Of a stretch of DNA of 64,000 nt, positions 1-9,068 are shown one piece after another. A program made the translations under genes and the position numbers. The notes under the pieces were generated by a model. It searched no databases. It had not been told where the DNA came from and worked only from the letters and a program-made list of their open reading frames with translations. This stretch comes from Actinomycetes bacterium. GTDB taxonomy: Bacteria; Actinomycetota; Acidimicrobiia; Acidimicrobiales; RAAP-2. Positions within the stretch are counted from its first letter, which is position 1. Every line of letters begins with the position of its first letter. The DNA is taken from NCBI GenBank assembly GCA_021806045.1, contig JAJZDI010000002.1, positions 1-64,000 of the forward strand. Reading direction: 5' to 3'.

Positions 1-35
1 GCGGTCACCGTCCGGAAAGCGAGCGACCTCACCTG

Positions 36-1448
36 ATGTCCGATCCCACCACCGCAGCACGGCCCGGCGCCGGCAGCGCACTGCTGTCCACCGAGCGCAT
101 GGGCACCTTCGACGAGAACGGTGCCTACATCCCCCGCCCCATCACCGAGGACGACCTCGGAGGTGCGTCACTCGAGGACGCCATGGCCGGCACCATCGTC
201 GAGTTCGACGACGGCGACCTGGTCGAGGGCACCGTGGTGAAGATCGACAAGGACGAGGTGCTCCTCGACATCGGGTTCAAGTCCGAGGGCGTGATCCCCG
301 TGCGGGAGCTCTCCATCCGCAACGACGTCGACCCCGCCGAGATCGTGAGCCTGGGCGAGCAGGTCGAAGCCCTCGTCCTCCAGAAGGAGGACAAGGAGGG
401 GCGCCTCATCCTGTCGAAGAAGCGGGCCCAGTACGAGCGGGCGTGGGGCACGATCGAGAAGCTGAAGGAGGCCGACGAGGTCGTCACCGGCCCGGTCATC
501 GAAGTGGTGAAGGGTGGGCTCATCGTCGACATCGGCCTGCGCGGGTTCCTGCCCGCCTCGCTGGTCGAGCTCCGCCGTGTGCGCGAGCTCCAGCCCTACG
601 TGGGCCGGACCATCGAGGCCAAGATCATCGAGCTCGACCGCAACCGCAACAACGTCGTCCTCTCCCGGCGGGCTTGGCTGGAGGAGACCCAGAAGGAGCA
701 GCGGGGCGAGTTCCTCGTCAACCTCAAGCCCGGGGAGCGCCGCCGGGGCGTGGTGTCGTCCGTGGTCAACTTCGGCGCCTTCGTCGACCTGGGCGGCATG
801 GACGGCCTCGTGCACGTGTCCGAGCTGTCGTGGAAGCACGTCGACCACCCGTCGTCGGTGGTCTCCGTGGGTGACGAGATCGAGGTCGAGGTGCTCGACG
901 TCGACCTGTCCAAGGAGCGGATCAGCCTGTCGCTGAAGGCGACCCAGACCGACCCGTGGCAGGAATTCGCCAACACCCACCAGGTGGGCGAGCTCGTCTA
1001 CGGCCGCATCACCAAGCTGGTCCCCTTCGGCGCCTTCGTCCAGGTGGGCGACGGCATCGAGGGTCTCGTGCACATCTCCGAGATGGCCGTCCACCACGTC
1101 GACCTGCCCGAGCAGGTGGTGACGCCGGGCGAGGAGCTGTGGGTCAAGATCATCGACATCGACCTCCAGCGCCGGCGCATCAGCCTGTCGATCAAGCAGG
1201 CGGCCGAGGGCGGCGAGGTCTCCGAGGAGTACCGCGAGGCGTTCGGCGAGCACGCGTATGACGAGGAGGGGAACTACATCGGCGGCTTCGACTACGGTGA
1301 CGCCGAGTTCACCCCGGAGACCGAGGCCCAGGCGGCGTGGGCCGAGTATGCGGCCGAGCACGTAGTTGCTCCTGCCGACGAGGGGGAGGCACCCGCCGCC
1401 CACGCGGAGCCGGCCCCTGCCGGCGAGGAGGCACCCGCCGCCGAGTGA
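36..1448 (+). CDS. rpsA: 30S ribosomal protein S1
   Basis: Ribosomal protein S1, 470 residues, which binds mRNA on the 30S subunit during initiation. Four S1/OB-fold repeats are visible at about residues 60-130, 147-215, 232-303 and 317-390; repeats 3 and 4 carry the typical GAFVDLGG and GAFVQVGDG turns followed by HVSELS and HISEM. The first 55 residues and the Glu/Ala-rich tail (430-470) are low complexity. Four repeats is the usual actinobacterial form, shorter than the six-repeat proteobacterial protein. The ATG at 36 is the first in frame; only 35 bases of leader are visible and show no clear ribosome site. The gene converges on the peptide-ABC operon with 29 bases between the stops. Confidence 0.95.
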   Translation: MSDPTTAARPGAGSALLSTERMGTFDENGAYIPRPITEDDLGGASLEDAMAGTIVEFDDGDLVEGTVVKIDKDEVLLDIGFKSEGVIPVRELSIRNDVDPAEIVSLGEQVEALVLQKEDKEGRLILSKKRAQYERAWGTIEKLKEADEVVTGPVIEVVKGGLIVDIGLRGFLPASLVELRRVRELQPYVGRTIEAKIIELDRNRNNVVLSRRAWLEETQKEQRGEFLVNLKPGERRRGVVSSVVNFGAFVDLGGMDGLVHVSELSWKHVDHPSSVVSVGDEIEVEVLDVDLSKERISLSLKATQTDPWQEFANTHQVGELVYGRITKLVPFGAFVQVGDGIEGLVHISEMAVHHVDLPEQVVTPGEELWVKIIDIDLQRRRISLSIKQAAEGGEVSEEYREAFGEHAYDEEGNYIGGFDYGDAEFTPETEAQAAWAEYAAEHVVAPADEGEAPAAHAEPAPAGEEAPAAE

Positions 1449-1477
1449 CGGTCCGGTGCCCCCGGGGCGGGTGGACC

Positions 1478-2452
1478 TCAGGGGGCGGCCGGGCGGGCCA
1501 GGGGGAAGTGGCAGGCCACCTGATGGCCGCGGGCGACCTGCGTGAGTGGCGGCTCCTCGGCCGCGCACCGTTCCGTGGCTGCCGGGCAGCGGGTCCGGAA
1601 CCGGCACCCCGAGGGCGGGTTCAACGGCGAGGGCAGCTCGCCCGTCAGGGTCTCACCCCGGGCCGAGGCCGGGTCGGGCTCGGGGATGGCCGCCATGAGC
1701 GCGGCCGTGTAGTGGTGGGCGGGGGAGCGGTAGAGGTCGTCCGACGGGGCGATCTCTACGATCTTCCCCAGGTACATGACGGCAACCCGGTCACTCACGT
1801 TCTTCACCACGGCCAGGTCGTGGGCGATGAAGAGCATGGTGAGGCCGCGTTCGGCCCGCAGCTCGGCCAGGAGGTTGAGGATCTGCGCCTGGACGGAGAC
1901 GTCGAGGGCGGACACGGGCTCGTCGCAGATGAGCAGTTCCGGATCGGACATGAGGGCCCGTGCGATGCTGATGCGCTGACACTGGCCACCGGAGAACTCC
2001 TGGGGACGGCGGTCGCCGGTCTGGTCGGGGTCGATGCCGACGGAGGTGAGCATGGCCCTGGCCCGCTCGCCCCGCTCGTCGGCCGTGCCCCACCCGTCGA
2101 TGGCGAGAGGCTCGGCCACGATCTCGCTGACCCGCCGCCGGGGGTTGAGGGACGAGATCGGGTCCTGGAAGATCATCTGCATCCGGCGACGCACCGGGCG
2201 GAGCTCACGCTCACCCATCGAGCCGATGTCCTGGCCGTCGAACCGGATCGCTCCAGCGGTCGGGCGCTGGACGCGCACGATCGTGCGCCCGGTGGTGGAC
2301 TTGCCGCAGCCGGACTCGCCGACGAGCCCGAGCGTCTCGCCGCGGACCACGTCGAAGCTGACGTCGGAGACGGCCTGGACCCTGCCACGTCCCACCCGGA
2401 ACTGGACGGTGAGGTGCTCGACGGAGAGCAGCGGGGCGGCGGTGTCCGTCAC
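1478..2452 (-). CDS. Peptide-type ABC transporter ATP-binding protein (OppF/DppF class)
   Basis: Second ATPase of an oligo/dipeptide-type importer, 324 residues, acting at the cytoplasmic face of the membrane. Visible: Walker [10 protein letters not shown], a signature FSGGQCQRI (the usual Arg after GGQ is Cys here), Walker [13 protein letters not shown], an H-loop FIAHDL, and the C-terminal Cys-containing oligopeptide-binding extension (GCRFRTRCP) that marks the OppD/F family. The GTG start overlaps the TGA of the upstream ATPase gene in GTGA, so translation is probably coupled. It is last in a minus-strand operon: binding protein, two permeases, two ATPases. The substrate cannot be told from the sequence; dipeptides, oligopeptides or nickel are all possible for this family. 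Confidence 0.9.
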   Translation of the reverse strand: MTDTAAPLLSVEHLTVQFRVGRGRVQAVSDVSFDVVRGETLGLVGESGCGKSTTGRTIVRVQRPTAGAIRFDGQDIGSMGERELRPVRRRMQMIFQDPISSLNPRRRVSEIVAEPLAIDGWGTADERGERARAMLTSVGIDPDQTGDRRPQEFSGGQCQRISIARALMSDPELLICDEPVSALDVSVQAQILNLLAELRAERGLTMLFIAHDLAVVKNVSDRVAVMYLGKIVEIAPSDDLYRSPAHHYTAALMAAIPEPDPASARGETLTGELPSPLNPPSGCRFRTRCPAATERCAAEEPPLTQVARGHQVACHFPLARPAAP

Positions 2453-3513
2453 GGGGTCACCTCGTTGTTGGTCAAGGGAGCCGAGGGGCGGCCGTTGGTG
2501 AGGGGGAACCAGCAGGCGAAGAGATGGTCGGCGCTGCCTGCCGTGCGCAGCGGCGGCTCGCTTTCCCGGCACCGGTCCTGGGCGTAGGGGCACCGGGGCG
2601 CGAACCTGCATCCCTGGGGAGGATCGACCAGGTCGGGAGGGCGGCCGGCGATGGCGGCCAGGCGTGTCCCGCTCGGTTGGGACAGCCGGGGGATGGAGTC
2701 CATGAGGGCGCGGGTGTAGGGCATCTTCGGGTCGGCGAAGAGGGTGGGCGTCGGGGCCCGCTCGACCACCTTCCCCGCGTACATGACCACGATCTCGTCG
2801 GCGCGGGTGGCGACGACGCCGAGGTCGTGGGTGACCAGGATCATGGCCATGTTGCGCTCGTCCTGGAGACTGCCCAGCAGGTCGAGGATCTGGGCCTGGA
2901 TGGTGACGTCGAGCCCGGTGGTGGGCTCGTCGGCCAGGACCAGGCGGGGACCGCACGCCAGGGCGATGGCGATCATCACCCGCTGGCGCATCCCGCCCGA
3001 AAGCTGGGAGGGGTAGGCCCGCAGTCGCTTCTCGGGGGAGGGGATCCCGACCGAGTCGAGCAGCGCCGCGGCGGTGGCCCGGGCCTCTTTGCGGTCCATG
3101 TGCAGGTGGAGGCGGAGGGACTCGGTGATCTGGGCCCCCACCCGCTTGACCGGGTTCAGTGCCGTCATCGGGTCCTGGAAGATCATGGCGATCTGGGGCC
3201 CCCACACCGATCGGAGCTCCTTTGCCGACATGGTCGTGAGGTCGCGGCCGGCGAAGGTCACCGTCCCGGCCCGCTCAACGTCGCGGGTGGGGAGGAGCCC
3301 CATGATGGACCGGGAGAGCACGGTCTTCCCCGATCCGGACTCGCCGACCACCCCGACGGTGGTGCCCCGCCGGACCGTGAGGGAGATGCCGTCGACGGCC
3401 CGGACGGTGCCCCGTGGGGTGTGGAACCAGGTCCTCAGGTCGTCGACGGTCAGCAGCGGGTCGGCGAGCTCGGTGGCGTCGGGGAAGGCGTCGGCACCGT
3501 CGCGTGGGCTCAT
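2449..3513 (-). CDS. Peptide-type ABC transporter ATP-binding protein (OppD/DppD class)
   Basis: First ATPase of the importer, 354 residues, expected to pair with the OppF-like protein as the nucleotide-binding heterodimer. Visible: Walker [12 protein letters not shown], signature LSGGMRQRV, Walker [15 protein letters not shown], switch region LVTHDLGVV, and the C-terminal family extension with [12 protein letters not shown] start it at the ATG whose first three bases are shared with the TGA of the upstream permease (ATGA overlap), giving a protein that begins MSPRDG; a longer reading upstream is only a shadow of the permease gene. Its 3' end overlaps the next ATPase by four bases. Residues 1-20 before the ATPase fold look like a linker. 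Confidence 0.9.
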   Translation of the reverse strand: MSPRDGADAFPDATELADPLLTVDDLRTWFHTPRGTVRAVDGISLTVRRGTTVGVVGESGSGKTVLSRSIMGLLPTRDVERAGTVTFAGRDLTTMSAKELRSVWGPQIAMIFQDPMTALNPVKRVGAQITESLRLHLHMDRKEARATAAALLDSVGIPSPEKRLRAYPSQLSGGMRQRVMIAIALACGPRLVLADEPTTGLDVTIQAQILDLLGSLQDERNMAMILVTHDLGVVATRADEIVVMYAGKVVERAPTPTLFADPKMPYTRALMDSIPRLSQPSGTRLAAIAGRPPDLVDPPQGCRFAPRCPYAQDRCRESEPPLRTAGSADHLFACWFPLTNGRPSAPLTNNEVTP

Positions 3514-4451
3514 ACCAGGCTCTCCCGGACGTCGAACCGCTGGCGGAGGCGGTCGCCGATGAGGTTGATGGACAGCAGGAGCAGGAACATGGAGATGGCC
3601 GGCCACAGCATGATGTAGATGTTCTGCTGGAGCTGGCCGTTGGTGGACCCCTCGGCGATCATGTTCCCCCACGACGGCGTGGGCAGGGGGACGGACAGGC
3701 CGAGGAAGGCCAGCGTGCCCTCGAGCACGATGGCCCCTGCCACCCCGATCATGGCGAAGGACAGTGCGGCGGGCAGCACGTTCGGGAGCAGCTCCCGGAA
3801 GATGATGCGTGCCGGCGACGCCCCGAGAGCCCGGGCGGCGACCACGAACTCGCGGTTGACGAACGCCAGGGTGGACGCCCGCACCACCCGGAAGATGAGG
3901 GGGATGGAGCCGATCCCGATGATGAGGGTGATCTTCCACAACGCGGTGCCCCAGAAGGCGGTGATGGCGATGAGGGCCAGGATCTGGGGGAAGGCCAGGA
4001 TGACGAAGGCGAACCCGTTCATGGTGGCGTCCCACCCGCCGCCAAGGTAGGCGGAGACGAGGCCGGCGCTCCCCCCGACGATCATGCCGATGGCGATCGA
4101 GCCGAAGCCCACGACGAGGGAGACCCGGGCACCGAAGATCAGCCGGCTGAGGAGGTCCCGGCCGAGGTCGTCCGTGCCGAGCAGGTGGTGGATGCTGGGG
4201 CCGGTGTTGATGGCGCTGTAGTTCTGGAAGTTGGGGTGGGCCAGAGGGAGCAGGTTGGCGAAGATGGCGGCGATGACGACGATCCCCACCCACGTCACCG
4301 CCAGCCAGAAGATGATGCCGAGCGGGCGGCGCCGGGCTCCGGCAACGGCCAGGGAGACGGCCTCCTCGGAGAGCGCGGCGTCGCCGGGGGTTATGTCGGC
4401 CAGCAACTCGGCGGCGGCCCCGGTCGCCGCCAGCTCGCGGTCATCGGGCAC
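3510..4451 (-). CDS. Peptide-type ABC transporter permease (DppC/OppC class)
   Basis: Inner-membrane permease, 313 residues. After about 50 hydrophilic residues there is a hydrophobic segment ([19 protein letters not shown]), then the OppC N-terminal motif [15 protein letters not shown], and the BPD transport EAA loop ([19 protein letters not shown]) that docks on the ATPases. Five or six membrane spans can be counted, the number expected for this family. The start is GTG. It is separated by 96 bases from the DppB-class permease and overlaps the OppD-class gene by four bases. Function is inferred from family motifs and the operon; ligand specificity is not visible. Confidence 0.9.
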   Translation of the reverse strand: MPDDRELAATGAAAELLADITPGDAALSEEAVSLAVAGARRRPLGIIFWLAVTWVGIVVIAAIFANLLPLAHPNFQNYSAINTGPSIHHLLGTDDLGRDLLSRLIFGARVSLVVGFGSIAIGMIVGGSAGLVSAYLGGGWDATMNGFAFVILAFPQILALIAITAFWGTALWKITLIIGIGSIPLIFRVVRASTLAFVNREFVVAARALGASPARIIFRELLPNVLPAALSFAMIGVAGAIVLEGTLAFLGLSVPLPTPSWGNMIAEGSTNGQLQQNIYIMLWPAISMFLLLLSINLIGDRLRQRFDVRESLV

Positions 4452-4547
4452 GTGGGGCTCCCTTCGGGCGTGGGCCGGCGGCGTGGCGTGCGCAGGCGCG
4501 ACGGGTGCGGGTGACAGCGTGTCGGTGGACCGCGTGGCAGGTGGCGG

Positions 4548-5495
4548 TCATCCCCGTGCCACCCGGGGGTCGACGACGGTGAAGATGAAGTCCACGATGA
4601 ACTGGATGATCACGTAGACGAGGGCCACCACCAGGGCGATGCCCTGGACGACCAGGTAGTCGCGCTGCTCGACGGCGTTGATGAGGGCGAGGCCGACGCC
4701 ATTGATGGCGAACAGGCTCTCGACGATGAAGGCGCCGGCCAGCAGCGAGCCGATGTTGACGCCGGCTGCGGCCAGGAGCGAGAACGTGGACGGGCGCAAC
4801 GCGTGGCGGAGCATGACCCGGCGGGGGTGCAGCCCCTTGGCGCGGGCCGAGGTGATGAAGTCCTCCTGGAGGGTGGCGATGAGGTCGGAGCGCAGCAGCC
4901 GGTAGTAGAGGGCGATCGAGCCGAACGACAGCGCGACGGCCGGGAGGATCATGTCGTGCAGGTTGGTCGCCAGGTTCTGGGAGATGGGGACGGTGCCGGT
5001 GGCGGGGAACCACCCGAGGCCCACAGCGAAGATCGCCACCAGGATGGGGGCGAGGACGAAGGGGGGCAGGGCCAGCAGGCCGAAGGTCGTGGTGGTGGCC
5101 ATCCGGTCGACGGGGCGGTTGGAGCGCCGGGAGGCGACCAGGGCCAGGGGGATGGCCACGGCGAAGGCGATGATCTGGGACAGGACGATCAGCTCCAGGT
5201 CGACGGGCGCACCCTGGGCGATGATCTGGGAGACCTGCTGATGGGTGAGGTACGACTGGCCCAGGCTGCCGTGGAGGACCTGCCCGAGCCACGTCGCGTA
5301 CTGGGCCACGAGGGGCTTGTTGAGGCCCAACTGGTGGAGGAGGATGAGGCGGTTCTGGGGCGTGTCGTTGGCGCCCAGGATGGTCACGCTCGGGTCGCCG
5401 GGCAGGAGGTGGACGAGCAGGAAGACGATCACCGAGATGAGGAAGGTGACGGCGATCAGCTGCACCAACCGCTTGGCCAGATAGGTCACCAGCAC
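4548..5495 (-). CDS. Peptide-type ABC transporter permease (DppB/OppB class)
   Basis: Inner-membrane permease of 315 residues that forms the channel with the DppC-class protein. It opens with the classic OppB/DppB start (one span at residues 10-30, then LLPGDP), has further spans at about 100-125, 135-160, 180-200, 245-265 and 285-305, and contains the EAA loop SARAKGLHPRRVMLRHALRP. The length matches the family. It starts seven bases after the stop of the binding-protein gene, so the two are co-transcribed. The 96 bases after it before the next permease hold no gene that I can recognise. Confidence 0.9.
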   Translation of the reverse strand: MLVTYLAKRLVQLIAVTFLISVIVFLLVHLLPGDPSVTILGANDTPQNRLILLHQLGLNKPLVAQYATWLGQVLHGSLGQSYLTHQQVSQIIAQGAPVDLELIVLSQIIAFAVAIPLALVASRRSNRPVDRMATTTTFGLLALPPFVLAPILVAIFAVGLGWFPATGTVPISQNLATNLHDMILPAVALSFGSIALYYRLLRSDLIATLQEDFITSARAKGLHPRRVMLRHALRPSTFSLLAAAGVNIGSLLAGAFIVESLFAINGVGLALINAVEQRDYLVVQGIALVVALVYVIIQFIVDFIFTVVDPRVARG

Positions 5496-5502
5496 GGTGC
5501 CG

Positions 5503-7182
5503 TCAGCCTGCCAACCACATCTGGGCGGTGAAGGACACCCCGTCGTCGAACGGCTTGGCCCGCGTGCCGTTGGGGAGGACCATGCCCGCGAAGTTCTGGA
5601 GACGCTGGTTCCCCACCTCGGACCACACCGTCTTGCCCAGCCAGAGGTAGGGCAGGTCGATGGCCAGGCGCTCGTTCACCGTCTGGTAGTCGGCGATTCG
5701 CTTGGCCCGGTTGGTCTCGGCCCGGGCGGCGAGGAGCGCCGCCTCGATCTTGGGGTCGTCGTTGCGGGAGAAGTTGAGGCCGATCTGGCCGGGCTTGGCG
5801 ATGGTCGTCGTCGACCACCACACGTAGTTCAGGTCGGGATCGGCCGCCGAGAACATCTCGAAGGTGTAGGCCTGGTAGTCGCCGACCACCGCGTTGGAGA
5901 TGAACGTCGCCTGGTCGAAGATCTTGATGGTGACGTCGAAGCCGACCTCCTGCCACATGTTCTGGATGGCCTGGACGATGCGCGCGAGCCGGGGGTCGGT
6001 CACCGTCCCCAACTCGATCGACGGCGTGCCGTGCTGCGCCGCGTACTCGCGGACCAGGGCGCGTGCCGCGGCCTGATCGTAGGCGGGGTAGGTGGTTTTT
6101 GAGTAGTAGGGCGAACCCGGGGGGAAGAGGCCGGTTGCCGGCTTTTCGATGCCGCCCCCGAACAGCTTCGCCAGTGCGGACGCGTCGAGTCCGTGGGCCA
6201 GGGCCTGGCGGATGCGCAGGTCGTCGGTGGGTGACTTGGCGCAGTTGAGCATGATGAAGTCCATGTCGGGCTCGCCAACCGTATCGTTCAGGTTGGTGAC
6301 CAGCTGGTAGCCGGACTTGGAACGGAAATGGTCGACGGTGTTGGGATCGGCCGAGTAGATGAGGTCCACGCCGCCGGTCTCGAGCGTGCTCTCTCGCTGG
6401 GTGGTGTCGGCGATGGGCCGGAAGGTGATGCTGTCCAGATAGGGGTAGCCGGCGCGCCAGTAGTTGGGGTTCCGGGTAGCGGTGAAGTGGTCGTTGGGCT
6501 GCCACGACGAGTACACGAATGGACCGGTGCCGACAGGCTTGACCGGTCCCGATCCGCCGGCGGCGTCGATCATGGCCGTGCCGAAGACGTATCCCACCTG
6601 GCTGGTCAGGTCGTACGGGAACGCCACGTTGGGGCCGGTGCACGTGTAGGCGACGGTGAGGGGGTCGACAATGGTGGCCTTCTCCACCACACGTACGGCG
6701 ACGCCGGTGAGAGGGGATGCCTTCAAGGCGTCGAAGTTTGCCTTCAGGACCGACGACGTGAGCGGGGAGCCGTCGCTGAAGGTCACGCCAGGGCGTAGCT
6801 TGACCGTCCACACGCTGTAGTCGCCGTTCGGGGTGATCGATTGGGCCAGGTAGGGCTGGGCCGATCCGTCGGCCGCCACCGCGACGAGCGGGTCGAAGAC
6901 GGAGTTGGCGTAGAGGAAGCCGGTGGCGTCCCAGTGGTTGGCGGGCGGGTAGAAGCCGTCGATCTCGGACGTGGTGGCGAGGACTGCCGAACCGCCCCGG
7001 CGCGGTGTGCCCGAACCGATACCGGCGTTGGGGGTGGTGGCGACGTTCCCGGAGGATCCGCTCGACGTGCCGCATCCGGTGAGCGCGATCGGCCCGCCGA
7101 CGCCGAGGAGGGCCACGCCGCCTGCCGCCGCCGCACCCGACGACAGGAACCGCCGCCGGCTGAGACCATCCGAATGCCCCAT
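5503..7182 (-). CDS. Peptide-type ABC transporter substrate-binding lipoprotein (SBP_bac_5)
   Basis: Extracytoplasmic binding protein of 559 residues, first gene of the importer operon. The N-terminus combines a twin-arginine signal (SRRRFLSSG, residues 8-16) with a lipobox (LTGC, Cys37), so it is probably exported folded by Tat and lipid-anchored. The mature part shows the family-5 landmarks SDGSPLTSSVLKANFD, VGTGPFVYSSW and a long C-terminal lobe, with the expected length. The ATG at 7182 has a GGGGGAG ribosome site three bases upstream; a longer frame upstream is not supported. A 7-bp perfect hairpin lies in its leader. Ligand unknown; the fold also serves peptides, nickel and sugars. Confidence 0.88.
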   Translation of the reverse strand: MGHSDGLSRRRFLSSGAAAAGGVALLGVGGPIALTGCGTSSGSSGNVATTPNAGIGSGTPRRGGSAVLATTSEIDGFYPPANHWDATGFLYANSVFDPLVAVAADGSAQPYLAQSITPNGDYSVWTVKLRPGVTFSDGSPLTSSVLKANFDALKASPLTGVAVRVVEKATIVDPLTVAYTCTGPNVAFPYDLTSQVGYVFGTAMIDAAGGSGPVKPVGTGPFVYSSWQPNDHFTATRNPNYWRAGYPYLDSITFRPIADTTQRESTLETGGVDLIYSADPNTVDHFRSKSGYQLVTNLNDTVGEPDMDFIMLNCAKSPTDDLRIRQALAHGLDASALAKLFGGGIEKPATGLFPPGSPYYSKTTYPAYDQAAARALVREYAAQHGTPSIELGTVTDPRLARIVQAIQNMWQEVGFDVTIKIFDQATFISNAVVGDYQAYTFEMFSAADPDLNYVWWSTTTIAKPGQIGLNFSRNDDPKIEAALLAARAETNRAKRIADYQTVNERLAIDLPYLWLGKTVWSEVGNQRLQNFAGMVLPNGTRAKPFDDGVSFTAQMWLAG

Positions 7183-7199
7183 GTCTCCCCCAGTCCGTC

Positions 7200-7217
7200 T
7201 CGTGCCGGACGGCACGA
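7200..7217 (-). promoter_or_regulatory. Perfect hairpin in the leader of the ABC binding-protein gene
   Basis: Arms TCGTGCC (7200-7206) and GGCACGA (7211-7217) with a 4-base loop lie 18 bases upstream of the binding-protein ATG. A possible -10 box on the minus strand (TATCCT, 7291-7296) would place the hairpin in the transcribed leader. It could be an operator or an mRNA structure; nothing in the sequence decides. The 203-base gap here separates two divergent genes. Confidence 0.3.
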
Positions 7218-7373
7218 CTCGTTCACGCCGGTGCCGGTACTCGACACCGGGGTCTTCCCCTCGCCGTTCGACCGGCGCCCGGCTCCCGGGAGGATACCGG
7301 CTCGCCCCGCCCGTGTACATGACACCGCGGCCGCCACCCACCGGCCCGCTGGGGCCCCGGCGGCCAGGGTCGC

Positions 7374-7379
7374 TACCAT
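7374..7379 (+). promoter_or_regulatory. Probable leaderless -10 box (TACCAT)
   Basis: TACCAT ends six bases before the ATG at 7386, so transcription would start at or next to the A of the start codon. Same arrangement as ten other sites in the window. No convincing -35. Confidence 0.5.
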
Positions 7380-7385
7380 GCCGGC

Positions 7386-9068
7386 ATGGACGGCTCCCCG
7401 CCTGCGACCACGCCCCGCCACGCCCCATCTTCCCGCCTGGCCGACCCCGAGCCCGTCGTTCTCGATCCGGATGGTGTCGGCGACCGGTTGGATGACGGGC
7501 GTTCGGACGGGGTCGATGGTGGCGGCGGTGGCGGGGACCGGCGCACGGCGCGCACCCGTGCCGTGGTGGTCGCGGCGGTGGCCGCCGTCATGGTGGTGGG
7601 CGTGGTGCTGCGGTTCTGGACGAGATCGGACCTGTGGCTGGACGAGGCGCTCACGGTCAACATCGCCAGGCAGCCGCTCCACGAGCTGCCCTCCTACCTG
7701 CGTCGGGACGGTGCCCCGCCTCTCTTCTACGTGCTCCTCCACGTGTGGATGGGCTTCTTCGGCACCTCCGACGTCGCCGTGCGCTCGCTGTCGGGCGTCA
7801 TCGGGATCGTGACAGTGCCCTGTGCGTGGCTGGCCGGCCGCCGCCTCGGCGGCAGGACAGCCGCGTGGGTCGCCGCGCTACTGGTGGCGTCGTCGCCGTT
7901 CGCCGTGTACTACGACACCGAGACCAGGATGTACGCGCTGGTGGCCCTCCTCACCGTCCTCGGGTTTCTCGCCGTCGCGAGGGCTCTCGAACGGCCCCGT
8001 CCCGGGAACCTGATCGCGGTGGGAGTGGTCACGGCCGCTCTCCTGTACTCGCACTACTGGGCGCTCTACCTGGCCGGCGTGACCGGCCTCTGGTTGTTGT
8101 TCCAGGCGCGTTGGGGCCGGGCCGACTGGCGCCGGGGTGCGCTGGCCAGCGCGGCGGCCATGGTGGTGGGCGGGCTGACGTTCGTCCCGTGGTTGCCCAT
8201 CTTCGTGTTCCAGTCCCGGCACACGGGCACGCCGTGGGCGAAGCCCGCCAACTTCGCGGCGATGGTCAACGCCATCACGTCGTTCGCCGGCGGTCCCACC
8301 AACCAGGGGCGGGCCCTCGCCCTCGTGTACTTCGCGCTGGCCGGGCTCGGGCTCTTCGGCCTGGCCAAGGACGCCCGGCACATCGACCTCGACATCCGCA
8401 CCCGTCACTGGGCCCGGCCGCTCGGGATCGTCGTGGTGGGGACGCTGGCCGCGGCCATCGTCGGTGGGTACCTCTCGAACAGCGCCTTCCAGGCCCGCTA
8501 CGCGTCGGTGGTGTTCATCCCGTTGGTCCTCCTGGTGGCACTGGGGACGACCACGCTCGCTGACCAGAAGGTACGCACCGGAGTCGTCGTGGTGGCCGTC
8601 GTGGCCGGGCTGGTCAGTGCCTTCCCCAACATCACCACGAACCGCACCCAGGCCGGTCAGGTCGCGGCCGCCCTGTCCCGTGCCGGACGGCCGGGTGACG
8701 TGGTCGCCTACTGCCCGGACCAGTTGGGCCCGGCGGTGGCCCGGCTGCTGCCGGCGGGCACCTACCACCAGACCACGTTCCCGAGAGGCACGGGTCCGAC
8801 CTTCGTGAATTGGGTCGACTACGCCAAGGCGAGCGCTGCCGGATCGCCGCTCACGTTCGGCCAGGGGTTGGAGCGGTCTGCCGGTGGGAATCACCGGATC
8901 TTCGTGGTGTGGGCGCCGGGGTACCAGACCTTCGGGGTGAAGTGCGAGGGCATTCTCCAGGTGCTCCAGGCCGACCCCGCCCTCCACGAGACCGGGCTCG
9001 TCACCCTGAACGGGGCCCGCTACTTCCAACCGATGAGCCTGGTGGAGTTCGCACCGGTCCGACCGTGA
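7386..9068 (+). CDS. GT-C glycosyltransferase, PMT/ArnT-like (family GT39/GT83 type)
   Basis: Polytopic membrane glycosyltransferase of 560 residues expected to transfer a sugar from a polyprenyl-phosphate donor on the outer face of the membrane. After about 50 hydrophilic residues it has a first span (VVVAAVAAVMVVGVVLRF) immediately followed by the catalytic-type loop DLWLDEALT, with the acidic pair expected in GT-C enzymes, then RRDGAPPLFYVLLH and about ten further spans; the last 120 residues are probably extracytoplasmic. The ATG at 7386 is preceded at leaderless distance by TACCAT. Its stop overlaps the next GT gene by GTGA, and the neighbours (flippase, second GT-C, GT4) indicate cell-surface glycan synthesis. 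Donor and acceptor cannot be assigned. Confidence 0.75.
   Translation: MDGSPPATTPRHAPSSRLADPEPVVLDPDGVGDRLDDGRSDGVDGGGGGGDRRTARTRAVVVAAVAAVMVVGVVLRFWTRSDLWLDEALTVNIARQPLHELPSYLRRDGAPPLFYVLLHVWMGFFGTSDVAVRSLSGVIGIVTVPCAWLAGRRLGGRTAAWVAALLVASSPFAVYYDTETRMYALVALLTVLGFLAVARALERPRPGNLIAVGVVTAALLYSHYWALYLAGVTGLWLLFQARWGRADWRRGALASAAAMVVGGLTFVPWLPIFVFQSRHTGTPWAKPANFAAMVNAITSFAGGPTNQGRALALVYFALAGLGLFGLAKDARHIDLDIRTRHWARPLGIVVVGTLAAAIVGGYLSNSAFQARYASVVFIPLVLLVALGTTTLADQKVRTGVVVVAVVAGLVSAFPNITTNRTQAGQVAAALSRAGRPGDVVAYCPDQLGPAVARLLPAGTYHQTTFPRGTGPTFVNWVDYAKASAAGSPLTFGQGLERSAGGNHRIFVVWAPGYQTFGVKCEGILQVLQADPALHETGLVTLNGARYFQPMSLVEFAPVRP

Noticed and set aside
168-1607. Long minus-strand frame of 479 codons opposite rpsA
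   Set aside because: It mirrors rpsA codons in very GC-rich DNA, is full of Gly/Leu/Asp/His low complexity and has no family motif; rpsA is certain.
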